From assembly GCA_964548175.1 (NCBI GenBank), contig CAZJQS010000028.1, positions 1 through 64,000 of the forward strand: a stretch of 64,000 nucleotides of DNA, given 5' to 3'. Position numbers and translations under genes: made by a program. The stretch comes from JANQPA01 sp964548175. Its GTDB lineage: Bacteria; Bacteroidota; Bacteroidia; Chitinophagales; Saprospiraceae. This document shows, piece by piece, positions 1 to 9,400 of this stretch; within the stretch, counting starts at the first letter, position 1, and every line of letters begins with the position of its first letter. A model generated the notes under the pieces. That model had not been told where the DNA came from and made no database searches. It saw nothing but the letters and a program-made list of their open reading frames with translations.

Positions 1-349
1 CAACATCAAAGGCTGATGATCCTGTTACCAATATTTTGATGCCCTTTATTTCATCCACCATTAACTTTAATGAATTACCAATATCCGGAATCTTCTGTGC
101 TTCATCAATTATCAAAAAAAATTTCCCATCTAGTATTTGTAAAAAGTTAGAAACACTCCTTCTTGTAAACAACTCTCTGGTTGCAATATCTTCACCATTC
201 AAAAGCACATATGGCTCCGTAGTTTCATTTAATATTTGACTAATCAATACAGTCTTTCCTACTCTTCTTGGCCCAAGTAGGACTACTACTTTATTCGGCA
301 ATAAATATTCTACGATTTGTGGCTTAATTGTTCTTGGTAGATAATCCAT
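1..349 (-). CDS. AAA-family ATPase (DUF4143-type), 5' part only
   Basis: The window edge cuts this gene. Its N-terminal 116 residues read from ATG at 347-349 leftwards, starting MDYLPRTIKPQIVEYL. A Walker A motif (GPRRVGKT, about residues 26-33), a Walker B motif (FFLIIDEAQ, about 77-85) and a sensor-like VTGSSAFD near 109-116 are visible. This matches the N-terminal AAA domain of the widespread prokaryotic 'ATP-binding protein with DUF4143' family. These are often accessory genes of variable presence, and their cellular role is largely unknown. The gene is more AT-rich than its neighbours, and the next gene cluster is separated from it by an attC-like hairpin, which fits an acquired gene. 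The C-terminal DUF4143 part lies outside the window, so the family call rests on the ATPase domain only. Confidence 0.8.
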   Translation of the reverse strand, partial: MDYLPRTIKPQIVEYLLPNKVVVLLGPRRVGKTVLISQILNETTEPYVLLNGEDIATRELFTRRSVSNFLQILDGKFFLIIDEAQKIPDIGNSLKLMVDEIKGIKILVTGSSAFDV

Positions 350-431
350 TCAATAGATTTTGAGCTAATTTACGTTAATTAACTCAATACAAAAACTTTA
401 TTGGCTCTATTTTGCTAATTTTTTTATTGCC

Positions 432-495
432 GCACAACGTGGGGCTTGCCGCCGTGCCGATCTTAGGAGGCATGGTCGGCAAGCAGGTGTTAGGC
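432..495 (+). repeat. attC-like imperfect hairpin
   Basis: The sequence ends in GTTAGGC (489-495), which fits the integron R' core GTTRRRY. It begins with GCACAAC (432-438), which fits the R'' consensus RYYYAAC with one mismatch. Between them, 444-458 pairs with 469-484 over 15 base pairs (one G-T wobble), with a single extrahelical T at 476 and a 10-nt loop. An unpaired extra base on one arm and a length of 64 nt are typical of attC sites. No integrase is in the window. A plain hairpin or REP-like element is the alternative. There is no T-run, so it does not look like a terminator. Confidence 0.45.
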
Positions 496-564
496 CCATT
501 ATGCCTTTATTTCCTCCAATTGTCGATTTCTAAACCTTCGATATTATTATAATGTTTTTCGTTA

Positions 565-2403
565 TCAGTTTATAATTCCCCCCATCGCCTGCATCATCAT
601 AGGCGAAAGCGGCGCATTTTTCTCCCAATAGGGCTCCATGTCGATCAGGATCTCATCTAATAAACGAATGGCATCCAAAATAAACGGCCCCTTGTTGAGC
701 ATTACGCAATCCGCTCTTTGGGCCATGACGGCGTCGGTTATTTCCGCCCTGGAGGGAAGGCCTTTCTTAGCCAGCCCCTCCAGCACCTGCGTGGCCCAGA
801 TATCGGTCAGGTGAGCAGCCTGACTCAAAGAAAGGATCTCTTCCTGCACCCGGCCTATGTTGTTCCAACCCGTTTCAATAGCTAAATCCCCGCGTGCGAT
901 CATGACGCCTACCGGGTAGACCTGCATGGCTTCCAGGAGGATGTCCGTTAATTGGTTAAAACCATTCTGCGTTTCGATCTTTAAAATGACCCCAAGCTTA
1001 TTTCTGGCTTTCAAGGTATCGAGAGTCGCGATCAGTTCCTGAACGTCTTCCGGCCGATTGACGAAAGAAAAGTTCACCACATCAGCCTGCCGGGCCACAA
1101 ACTTCAGGTCCTCCCGGTCCTTCTCCGTCAATCCGCTGATGGTAAGCCGGCTGTCCGGCAGGTTGATGCCTTTGTCGGAGCGCAGTTTGGCCAGTCCATC
1201 GGCAGCATAGTTGATCCGGATGAGTAGATGCGTTTCATGAACTTCCTCTATCCGCCCGCTGATCTTTCCATCGTCAAACAAGATGCGTTCTCCCACTGCC
1301 ACCTGATCAAAAATTTCAGTAGAGGTGCAGGAAATATGCGCCGGCTCAACGAACTCCTCATGGTCGTCGTACACGGCATTACCTCCCGGAACAGTAGCCT
1401 TATCGAGGCGAAGCACATCGCCTTCTTTTATTAGGACAGGCAGTTGCAAAACCGGGAGCTCGCCTATCCGGACCAGGGGTTCGGGGGCATTTTTTTCGGA
1501 AAAAAGAGGCATGCCGGTTTCGATAAAAGTAGTGGCTTTACAGTGAGCCAGATATCCGTCATCCAACCGGTAAAGATGGGTAAAGGCCCTCTTTTTACCC
1601 CTCAGGTCTCTGAAGTAGAGATGGTCAAGATGATGCAGCGCCGGAAGGTCGGAATCGGCTATCGGTACATGTATCCCTTCGGAATGGGGCTTTGGGCCCA
1701 GCCAAACGGTGGCGGGCTCCGTCACCTGGCCCAATTCGTTTTTCTGAGGTTTGATCTTTCTGACTTTTGGCCCGGCGAAGATGGGGCCCGTTCTTATCTT
1801 CGGTCCCGCCAGGTCCATGGCGACTTTGCATTTTCTACCCAGTTCCTCAGAAGCTTTTCTGATATTGTGGATCATTTTTTCCCATACTTCAGCCGTATCG
1901 TGAGCACAATTGATCCGCGCACAGTTCATACCGGCCTCGATCATTGCTTTCACCAGCCCATAATTTTCGGCCGTCTCAGTGGGCATGGTCACCATGATGC
2001 GAGTCCGTCTTTTCTTGGTGCGGTACCCCAGCAACTTTTTAGCGTTGGACTTAAGTGCTTTGGCTCCTTCTTTAAAGGAAAGGGCCGGGTCAATGGCGGG
2101 GATAGGGCTTTGATCCCGGTAGGCTTTCAATAAAGACAGGTTGGTTTTCAGACTGGCCATTACGTGGGATTGCGACTTAGCCAGACGGGATAGTCCCATA
2201 TGACCGAGCTTCTTTTGAACTTTTCGCAGGTCCCTGCTTCGAAGCACCCGGTAATGTAGTAGATTGACGGCGCTTTGGCGATATTTGGGATGAATCTTTT
2301 CAAGCAATTCCCGTGAAGAAGCTTCTACTTCCTCCGCCTCCCGGATGATGCTTTCCAGGATTTTGATCAAAGGGCTGTATGGGTCTTTATCGGATGATGT
2401 CAT
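565..2403 (-). CDS. pyk: pyruvate kinase, atypical long form
   Basis: Pyruvate kinase converts phosphoenolpyruvate and ADP to pyruvate and ATP. The 612-residue product carries the catalytic barrel from about residue 132 (RRTRIMVTMPTE), the DLAGPKIRTG motif at 197-206, the B-domain region around 210-430, and the active-site signature VILKIETQNGF at 472-482 with the catalytic Lys near 475, followed by MIARGDLAIE. Two features depart from ordinary enzymes. There is a roughly 130-residue helical N-terminal extension, and the usual MLSGETAxGxxP segment is replaced by MLNKGPF, after which the protein ends without the C-terminal allosteric domain. This variant is known in a minority of bacteria annotated as pyruvate kinase. 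Activity is likely but is inferred from the preserved Lys and metal-binding residues. It is a single gene, with repeats on both sides. Confidence 0.85.
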   Translation of the reverse strand: MTSSDKDPYSPLIKILESIIREAEEVEASSRELLEKIHPKYRQSAVNLLHYRVLRSRDLRKVQKKLGHMGLSRLAKSQSHVMASLKTNLSLLKAYRDQSPIPAIDPALSFKEGAKALKSNAKKLLGYRTKKRRTRIMVTMPTETAENYGLVKAMIEAGMNCARINCAHDTAEVWEKMIHNIRKASEELGRKCKVAMDLAGPKIRTGPIFAGPKVRKIKPQKNELGQVTEPATVWLGPKPHSEGIHVPIADSDLPALHHLDHLYFRDLRGKKRAFTHLYRLDDGYLAHCKATTFIETGMPLFSEKNAPEPLVRIGELPVLQLPVLIKEGDVLRLDKATVPGGNAVYDDHEEFVEPAHISCTSTEIFDQVAVGERILFDDGKISGRIEEVHETHLLIRINYAADGLAKLRSDKGINLPDSRLTISGLTEKDREDLKFVARQADVVNFSFVNRPEDVQELIATLDTLKARNKLGVILKIETQNGFNQLTDILLEAMQVYPVGVMIARGDLAIETGWNNIGRVQEEILSLSQAAHLTDIWATQVLEGLAKKGLPSRAEITDAVMAQRADCVMLNKGPFILDAIRLLDEILIDMEPYWEKNAPLSPMMMQAMGGIIN

Positions 2404-2893
2404 GTCTTAATTTTCAAATAGGGATAATCACAGGGTTCACAGGGGTTGTGGAAAAGTCAACTGCTTCTCCCGTCTGATGGCCGGCAGGTTTGCCCGGCTT
2501 AAATGATTCTATTTTTTGAGTGTTTTGCCGAAGAAAATCGGTGATTTTCTTCGGCAAAACACTCAAAAAAGAATGTTATTTGTTGCGCAAACCTGTCGGC
2601 CGTCAGGCGGGAAGAGTACGAAGACTTTTTCCACAGCCCCCAGTTTCTGCCTTGTAAACATGCAAATATTTTGACGTATACACAATTTTAAAATTTAATT
2701 TGCGGAAATTCGCTTAGCCTAAAAAAATATTGCTATCATTGAACTGTTACCCTGGATGCCTCTTAAGCGCTGGGGCAAATCACCTTAACCTATCGCTGCA
2801 GCGTGGGGATGGCTTAAGGTAACATTTGAGGCCGCCCGGCGGCAGGTGTTAAATTCAACATTCATTATATTTTACCTCTAAACCAAAATACTT
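2404..2893. other. intergenic region (490 bp)
   Basis: This holds the inverted-repeat element at 2446-2635. The rest (2640-2893) is AT-rich up to about 2740, then has a GC-rich stretch (2755-2850) with weak inverted repeats built on CCTTAA/TTAAGG and GCCGCCCGGCGGC. I see no gene here. The promoter of the downstream subtilase should lie in the last 100 bp, but I see no exact TAnnTTTG box. Confidence 0.5.
2446..2635. repeat. 190-bp inverted-repeat element with perfect 28-bp inner hairpin
   Basis: The inner arms 2512-2539 and 2543-2570 are perfectly complementary over 28 bp with a 3-nt loop (arm starts TTTTTTGAGTGTTTTGCCG). The outer parts, 2446-2498 and about 2585-2635, are also inverted copies of each other with scattered differences (outer end TGTGGAAAAGTC; shared stretch CAGGTTTGC). 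A related full element lies at 61247-61416, and a half copy of the left outer arm at 18338-18394. No coding sequence is inside. It looks like a MITE or a REP-like mobile palindrome. Confidence 0.75.
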
Positions 2894-4423
2894 ATGAACA
2901 AGAACACCCTGTTAGCTTTCCTGGTTCTTATCCTTTTCGCCGGAAGCTGCACCAAACAACAATTCGACGATCAGGCGCTCAAGAGTGCTGATCAGGATCC
3001 ACTGACACGAGCGGAAATTAACGATTTTGTGGTCAAAAAACTCAAGGAGACCAACGAGGTTTTCCAATGGGATTATGCCGACGATCGCATGCTCTGGAGC
3101 GCTGTTGTGCTGAGCGATTCCCTTGTCACCATTGGCTACAAACCGGCGGAGTACGACAACATTGATCCGATCATCCACCAGATCAACGTTATGGATCGCG
3201 AATGGAGTGCAGCCAGGAACAAGATCCTGGACTACATCGTCAGCGAAACCAACAGAAAATACGGCCAGAATTACTCCGCCGAAGACCTGATGCCCTATGG
3301 GTTACAGCAAACGCTGCCTTACATCGACATCCGCCTTTTTGATCAGGAAATGATCGCCGAGATCCGCCAGATGGAGGAAGTCAGATACCTGGAGCCCACC
3401 GGTTACTCCATGGAAGCGGTCAACTTCCGCAGCGATTCAGGTTGTGGCTCCTATGACGCCAATGTGAACAGCGCCGATTATCAGGACATCTCCCCTACTT
3501 CCCGCCGCTCCTGGCACCATTTCAATGCTAACGTTGACGACGCCTGGAATAACTCCAATAAAGGCGACAATATCTGGGTGGCGCTCATTGACACGGGCGT
3601 ATCAGAGGATCAGGACAAGCTCAACGGAGAATTCAGCGAAGGAGAATCCACTGGCCGCTCCATCGAAAAGTACGGTTTCTATAAAACCGGATGGTGGTGG
3701 AATAAAAAATACGACGGCTGGGACGACAAGTGCGGCCACGGCACCGCCATGGCCGGCCTGATCGCTGCTCCAAGAGGAACCGACCGCACGCCTGCCGGCG
3801 TAGCTTATCAGGCCAACCTTATTTCTTATCGCGGCACCAGCGATGTTGTCATCAATGGATCGGATGAGAAAGACGGGGTAGCCGAGTCATTGATCCATGC
3901 CGGCAACCAGTCAAAAGTAAAGATCATCAGCATGTCTATCGGCGATGTATTTTCCTCCGGCAAGGTCGAAGATGCTGTTAATTATGCTTATAATAAAGGC
4001 AAGCTGATCTTCGCAGCCGCAGGCACCTCTCTGAGCTGGACCAGCTGGTGGGGCGTCATCTTCCCTGCTAACTTGTCTACGACCGTAGCTGTAACCGGGA
4101 TCAAGACCGGATCCCCACGTGAACGGTGCAATACTTGTCATGACGGTAGCCAGGTGGATTTTGTGGTTGAAATGCAAAGAAGATCCGATAATGATCGTAC
4201 TGCCGTTTCACTGACCGTTTCCGGCAACGACTCAGGATACGTGGGCGGTTCTTCCGCAGCTACAGCGACCATGGCCGGCATAGCCGCCCTGGTATGGAGC
4301 GACCATACGTCCTGGTCCAGATCTCAGGTCTTGAATGAATTAAAAGTTTCGGCAGATACCTATCCTTCCAGAAGTAGTAATTTTGGCTGGGGTAAAGTAG
4401 ATGCAAATACCGCGGTGCAATAA
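2894..4423 (+). CDS. S8 family serine peptidase (subtilase), lipoprotein
   Basis: This is a 509-residue secreted subtilisin-like protease. Residues 1-19 form a lipoprotein signal ending at the lipobox FAGSC (Cys19). Residues 100-172 look like an inhibitor-I9-type propeptide (IDIRLFDQEMIAEI, VRYLEP). The catalytic triad is Asp233 (ALIDTGV), His282 (CGHGTAMAG) and Ser454 (GGSSAATATMAG). The position that is normally the oxyanion-hole Asn (AAGN) reads AAAGTS, giving Thr378, and the Pro normally found after the catalytic Ser motif is Ala. Both are unusual for an active subtilase. No T9SS C-terminal domain follows the protease domain. The gene stands alone between a repeat-containing gap and a hairpin at 4473-4498. 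The likely role is outer-membrane-anchored proteolysis; the substrate is unknown. Confidence 0.88.
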   Translation: MNKNTLLAFLVLILFAGSCTKQQFDDQALKSADQDPLTRAEINDFVVKKLKETNEVFQWDYADDRMLWSAVVLSDSLVTIGYKPAEYDNIDPIIHQINVMDREWSAARNKILDYIVSETNRKYGQNYSAEDLMPYGLQQTLPYIDIRLFDQEMIAEIRQMEEVRYLEPTGYSMEAVNFRSDSGCGSYDANVNSADYQDISPTSRRSWHHFNANVDDAWNNSNKGDNIWVALIDTGVSEDQDKLNGEFSEGESTGRSIEKYGFYKTGWWWNKKYDGWDDKCGHGTAMAGLIAAPRGTDRTPAGVAYQANLISYRGTSDVVINGSDEKDGVAESLIHAGNQSKVKIISMSIGDVFSSGKVEDAVNYAYNKGKLIFAAAGTSLSWTSWWGVIFPANLSTTVAVTGIKTGSPRERCNTCHDGSQVDFVVEMQRRSDNDRTAVSLTVSGNDSGYVGGSSAATATMAGIAALVWSDHTSWSRSQVLNELKVSADTYPSRSSNFGWGKVDANTAVQ

Positions 4424-4777
4424 GAAAATGCTTTAAGCGGGTCTTTATACAATCCCGTCTCGAAAACAAAAAGCCCTTGTGTTGCTCAACACAAGGGCAC
4501 AATAATTGCTTTACACTCACTGTAGGAAATCACAAAATAGCTCGGATCATATTAGAATGAGGTCTATGAAAAGGTACATAGCACTCACATACCTTCCAGT
4601 GCCGGTATACTTTACAAAGTAACGAACACCAGAAGCCTATCGTTAAAATCCGAAATGAAAAGGGACTAGTTAACTCTTATTTTTTAGGGCGGTGCGAACT
4701 ATTTAAGTAGTACACTTTTTTTAACATCATGAAAAAGATCCGGTTCTTCAAATTTTCATTTTTTAACAATTTGCCAA
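4424..4777. other. intergenic region (354 bp)
   Basis: Apart from the hairpin at 4473-4498, I see no gene or RNA here. The stretch is AT-rich towards 4777 and probably carries the promoter of the DUF3267 gene, but no exact TAnnTTTG box was found. Confidence 0.4.
4471..4498 (-). terminator. hairpin, terminator-like on the minus strand
   Basis: The arms GCCCTTGTGTT and AACACAAGGGC (4473-4483 and 4488-4498) form an 11-bp stem with a 4-nt loop. A T-tract follows only when it is read on the minus strand (TTTTTGTTTT across 4463-4472). It lies 50 bp after the subtilase stop, so it may act on both strands, but the sequence favours minus-strand termination. Confidence 0.5.
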
Positions 4778-5404
4778 ATGAGTGAAAAAGCAGAAGCGTT
4801 ACAACGACAAGGTTACCAACTCAAGGAAGTACTGCATCACGAAGATTTGATTCCTTTTGTTCAAAAGATATTTCAAAAGCCGAACTGGATCGTCAGGATA
4901 TTTCTTTGGATCAACCTCCTTCTGCTGGCTGGCCTGATCACGCTCATCACCTATCAAATCATGGCAGGTTATACCATCGGCCAGGTAGCCGGCCAGGTGG
5001 GATGGGGCATACTGCTGATCCTGCCGATCATTCCTTTTCATGAGTGGATACACGGGCTGGTGTACAAACAGCTGGGAGCTCCCGAAGTGCATTACACCGC
5101 CAATTTTCGAAAGTTCTACTTCACAGCACAAGCTGATCAATTTGTAGTGGGGGAAAAAGGATTCTACCTCCTGGCCTTCGCTCCCTTTTTTGTCATCAGC
5201 TTGCTGACCATCCTTCTGATGATCGCCTTGCTCCCCTCCTTCCTTTTGATCCTCACCACTTTTTTGTTCATGCATACGACAGCTTGCGGAGGAGATTTTG
5301 CTCTGGCCGCTTATTTTTTTCAGCATAAAAATCAAGAACTGATTACCTTCGATGACGTGCCGAATAAAACCACCTACTTTTTTGTCAAAAACTCGGACAG
5401 CTAA
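4778..5404 (+). CDS. DUF3267 family membrane metalloprotease-like protein
   Basis: This is a 208-residue membrane protein with hydrophobic segments at about 42-65, 70-88, 128-155 and 158-175. The second hydrophobic stretch ends in an HExxH zinc-binding motif, HEWIH, at residues 88-92. A second conserved piece, HTTACGGDF, near 166-174 may supply a further metal ligand, as expected in DUF3267 (putative zincin peptidases with site-2-protease-like topology). The natural substrate is unknown. The 3' end overlaps the convergent PorP/SprF gene by 20 bp. The start is the first ATG, preceded by an AT-rich leader without a Shine-Dalgarno sequence. Confidence 0.8.
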   Translation: MSEKAEALQRQGYQLKEVLHHEDLIPFVQKIFQKPNWIVRIFLWINLLLLAGLITLITYQIMAGYTIGQVAGQVGWGILLILPIIPFHEWIHGLVYKQLGAPEVHYTANFRKFYFTAQADQFVVGEKGFYLLAFAPFFVISLLTILLMIALLPSFLLILTTFLFMHTTACGGDFALAAYFFQHKNQELITFDDVPNKTTYFFVKNSDS

Positions 5405-6437
5405 CCTGATACCTCCTTCCCGTTTCCTCTAAATACCGGTAAGCGATAAAAAGCTCCAATGCTCCTCTGCCATTGTTGACCAGAGATACAGCCGACTGGG
5501 TAAAGTCATAACTGATGCCCATACTGAACTTGGGCAACTCCAAAGTAGTGGAAAGGATAAAAGACTCCAGGGCAATATTCCCCGCCGGCGATTCATTGCT
5601 GTGCAGCCATATCCCGATCTTCATGTCCAGATCACTGAGCCGGCGACCGTAATATTTCAGTTGCGCACCTAACGTCAGACTCTTAGCCGGCCCCTGGATC
5701 ATTAAAATAACCGCCGGTAAAAAGCTCAGATCGTCATTGAATGGAACTTCTCCGCCGGTATGGGCTACCCAACGGGAATCAAGCGGCTGAAAAGCATTGT
5801 TGGCAAAGGCAATATCGGGATTATTGATGTGATAAACCCCTGCCCCGGCATATATTCCGGCATTTTCTCCCAGCAAGGCATACCACAACAAGCCGGCATT
5901 AAGACTAAGGTGAAGCCTGTTTTCCTGACCTTCAAAATTCTCTCCGCTGTCCTGGCCTTCATTCACCGAAATCGTCGCCGGATCAAATTGCCCAGAATAC
6001 CAGAGCCGGTTGGCTTCAAAGCTCCATTGCCCGAACCCAAGCTGAGCCGCCCCGACCAGATAATGGGCCGTTACACTTCGTCCACCGGAAAGCTGCCGGA
6101 TATAAGCACCACCCAGCCCCCCATGAATACGGGTAAAATTGGAGCTACCGGCCTCATCCCGCATGAAGTTCAGGCCGATGCCCAGATGATCAAACCGCCC
6201 AACCGGCACACGCATGTCGTAAGCTGCCGCCAATGAACGGTAGGACTGTGGCCCTACCACGCTGCTGAATTGCTCCCGGAATACGGCTTGCAAGCGGACC
6301 CGCCCGTCAAAGACCCCCGTCAAAGCCGGATTCACCCGCATAGGATCAGCATAGTACTGGGAAAAACGCGGATCCTGGGCCTCTGCCGAAAGCCTGAAAA
6401 ACAAACAAAAAAACAATATTCCTAAGTATTTCAACAT
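5385..6437 (-). CDS. PorP/SprF family type IX secretion membrane protein
   Basis: This is a 350-residue outer-membrane protein with a signal peptide (residues 1-20, ending SAEAQ). Its N-terminus carries the family hallmark QDPRFSQYYADPMRVNPALTG, here split as QDPRFSQYYADPMR followed by VNPALTG. The remainder is a series of amphipathic beta strands. PorP/SprF proteins are partners for export or surface retention of particular T9SS cargo, and SprF is needed for SprB adhesin localisation in Flavobacterium. The gene follows the giant adhesin by only 13 bp on the same strand, so it is almost certainly cotranscribed and dedicated to that adhesin. Length is normal for the family. Confidence 0.93.
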   Translation of the reverse strand: MLKYLGILFFCLFFRLSAEAQDPRFSQYYADPMRVNPALTGVFDGRVRLQAVFREQFSSVVGPQSYRSLAAAYDMRVPVGRFDHLGIGLNFMRDEAGSSNFTRIHGGLGGAYIRQLSGGRSVTAHYLVGAAQLGFGQWSFEANRLWYSGQFDPATISVNEGQDSGENFEGQENRLHLSLNAGLLWYALLGENAGIYAGAGVYHINNPDIAFANNAFQPLDSRWVAHTGGEVPFNDDLSFLPAVILMIQGPAKSLTLGAQLKYYGRRLSDLDMKIGIWLHSNESPAGNIALESFILSTTLELPKFSMGISYDFTQSAVSLVNNGRGALELFIAYRYLEETGRRYQVSCPSF

Positions 6438-6450
6438 CTTGTGACTTTGC

Positions 6451-9400
6451 TTAACGAATCAGCGTACTCTGTCCCTTGAAAATTTCAGTAGAACCATCCC
6501 CGAACGCAGCCTCTACAATCCAAATGTATACGCCAGGCCCTGCTTGCTCGTCCTTGTAACGACCATCCCAACCGCTGAAGACATCATTAGCCATAAAATC
6601 CCCGTTCTCAAAAACCAAACCTCCCCAACGGTCAAACACCTGAAACCGAAGCACTCGCGTCTCATCCTCCCCATGAACGATCAGGCGGTCATTTACTCCG
6701 TCTTCATTAGGCGTGAAAGCAGTCGGCACCAGCACCACCTTGGGTTTGTCGACAAAAATGGTCAGAAAATCATTGCCCGTACATCCCCTTTCGTCCATTA
6801 CCCTCACTTCGTAAGTGATCGTATTGCGCGGATAAGCGATGGGGCTTTGGCATTGCATACAGCTCAGCGTCCCCTCGTATGGAGCTTTCCAAAAAAAATC
6901 TACCGGCCGCGTTGTAACGTCCGTTATGGCTTCTAACATAATGCTATCCCCTATTTCTATGCGCTCATTCTGAGGCTGAGCCTGAACGGATAGTGCCGGC
7001 GGAGCTTCCAGAAGGACGCGTTCAAAGGTCAAACACCCATTCGCATCCTTAATGAATACATTGTACGGACCAGCAAATAAGCCTAAAAATGAGTTGCTCG
7101 ATTGAAAAGTTTTATTGTCCATACTGAATTCATAAGGGGACGTACCGCCTTCAACCTCTACCGTTATGGCTCCGTTCCGGTCGCCCTGGCAAGTAGGCGA
7201 CTTGATGGAGAAAAGGGCTTCCACCCCATCAGGCTGAGCTATGATGGCCGTTTTTTCTTTTTCGCAACCGTTGCCGTCGGTCACGGTAAGCCGGTAAGTT
7301 CCTGCAGAGAGGTTATTCTGAACGGCCGTTTCAGCCCCATTTGACCACTGAAATTCATACCGGCCGGCTCCACCCTGAGCTACTGCAACTATGCTGCCGT
7401 TATTATTGCCAAAACAATCCACGTCTTCTACCTCAAAGTTGACCAGCAAAGGCGGAGGTTGGGGCACCTCGATCCTTTCCTCCCGGGTGCAGTTGGCTTC
7501 ATCGGTGACCGTCAGTCCGTAACTTCCCGCAGAAAGCCGCTCAGCCACCAGGGCCTGCCCACCCGAAGCCAGGTCCCAACGGATAATAAAATCTTGCCCC
7601 TGCCCTTGTAATTCACTCAAGGTAATGCGACCGTCCCTGCCTTCAAAACAGCTCACAGAGTCAACCCTCACGTTAAAAGTAATGGGATCCGCCTGGATCA
7701 TTGTCCGCCTTTCTACAGCCTGACATCCATTCGGGTCGGTCACCGTTACTTCATACACTCCCCCTCCTGTAAGTCCTTCAATAAACGGGCCGCTTTGTCC
7801 GGTGCTCCAGGAAAAGGTATACTCTTCCAGCGGAGCGCCGGAGCCGCCTTCCACAAAATTGATCCCCAGAGCCCCATTCTGGATGCCTCTGCAACTGGGG
7901 GGAGAAATGATGATGTTGGGATTGAGTTGATCGAGGTCTTCTATGAGAATGGTGTCCTCAGCTGTGCAGCCCTGGCCATCGGTAACCGTAATGCTGTAGG
8001 CAAATGTATCCAGTCCGGTAGCCAGAGGACTGTCCTGTCCATCATTCCAGCGGTAGCGAAAAGGGGCCCGGCCTCCCACGACTATTACGCGGGCTTCATT
8101 GGCGGATTCCCCAAAACAGCTGCGCCGAGTTTGCTCGACCAGAAGTTGAAGGCGGCTGTCGGGTTCTTCCACCTCAGCGCTACCCTGCACCTGGCAGCCT
8201 TTGCTGTCTGTGACGGTCAAACGATACGTTCCAGCCCTTAATTGACCGATGTCTGCCGTGCTTTGTCCGTTGCTCCATGCAAAAGCATATTCAGGGCTGC
8301 CGCCCTCTACTGTTGTAGTAATGCTGCCGTCTGCATTTCCTCTGCATTGAACATCACTGGCCAGGAAGCTCAATGACAATGGCACAGGCTCCGAAATGGT
8401 AATGACCGTTGACTGGCTGCACCCCCTGGAATCGGTAACCGTCAGGCCATAGTCGCCCGCACTCAAACGAGTCGCTGCTGAATCAATTTGCCCGAGCGGA
8501 TCACCCCAGATGTATTCATACCCCCCTGCGCCCCCGGAAGGAAACGCAACGGCTCTTCCGCTGCGTCCGCCAAAGCAGTTGACCGGCGCTACCTGCACCG
8601 AATCGATGACCAAAGGCGGCGGATCCGTTAAGGTCACAGCTATGGTATCCCGGCAAAAAGACTGATCTTCTATAACAAACTGGTATTCACCGGCTTCCAG
8701 ATAGGAAAAAGTAACTACTTCTCCAACCAATGTATCTCCATTCAGGCGGAATAAATAGGGGCTTTCACCGCCTAAAGCCGACAGGGTCACTACCCCGTCC
8801 CTGCCTCCCGAACATACGGGAGAAAGGGTTTCCTCCACAATGGTCTGTGTGGCGCAAACGCCCGTTATACAAGGGCTCTGCCCCGAAGGAATAACTTCTA
8901 CCAGCAGGGAATCCTCCAGTATCGACCCTTGCTGATCGGTCAAGGTTAATTGATATAATGTTGTGGTTTCGGGAAAAAAAACGGGATCAGGGCAATCCAC
9001 ACAGGAAATGTTCTGATTTGGACGCCAGCGATAATCGAACCGGTTTTCTGATTCAAAAGTAATGGACCAGGAACGAAGACGCCCCATCTCATTTTCACCG
9101 AAACCGTCGGAGACCAGCAGACTCCACGTCCCGTTAATGTTGCTTGTTTGGAGGACCGCCCAATCACCTTCCGGCTGAAAATCGCCGGTAAACGGAGGTA
9201 CGCCGTTGGCAATGGAGGAAGATGCCCCTGCCGTAAAGCAGGTATTGTTGTAATCATCTCCATCTCCGCCATTATCGGAAGACAATTCCAGTACTGCTCC
9301 TGAAGGAGCCTCCAGGAACATATGGATATCGGAAGCCCAGTCGGTTTCCAGATCCACACAAACCGAAACCAAGCGCTCCGCATCTCCCAGTTGGTCCGGA

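Noticed and set aside
2512..2570. Inner palindrome as an intrinsic terminator
   Set aside because: The stem begins with T and ends with A runs that are part of the stem itself, and the whole unit is duplicated elsewhere, so it looks like a repeat element rather than a simple terminator.
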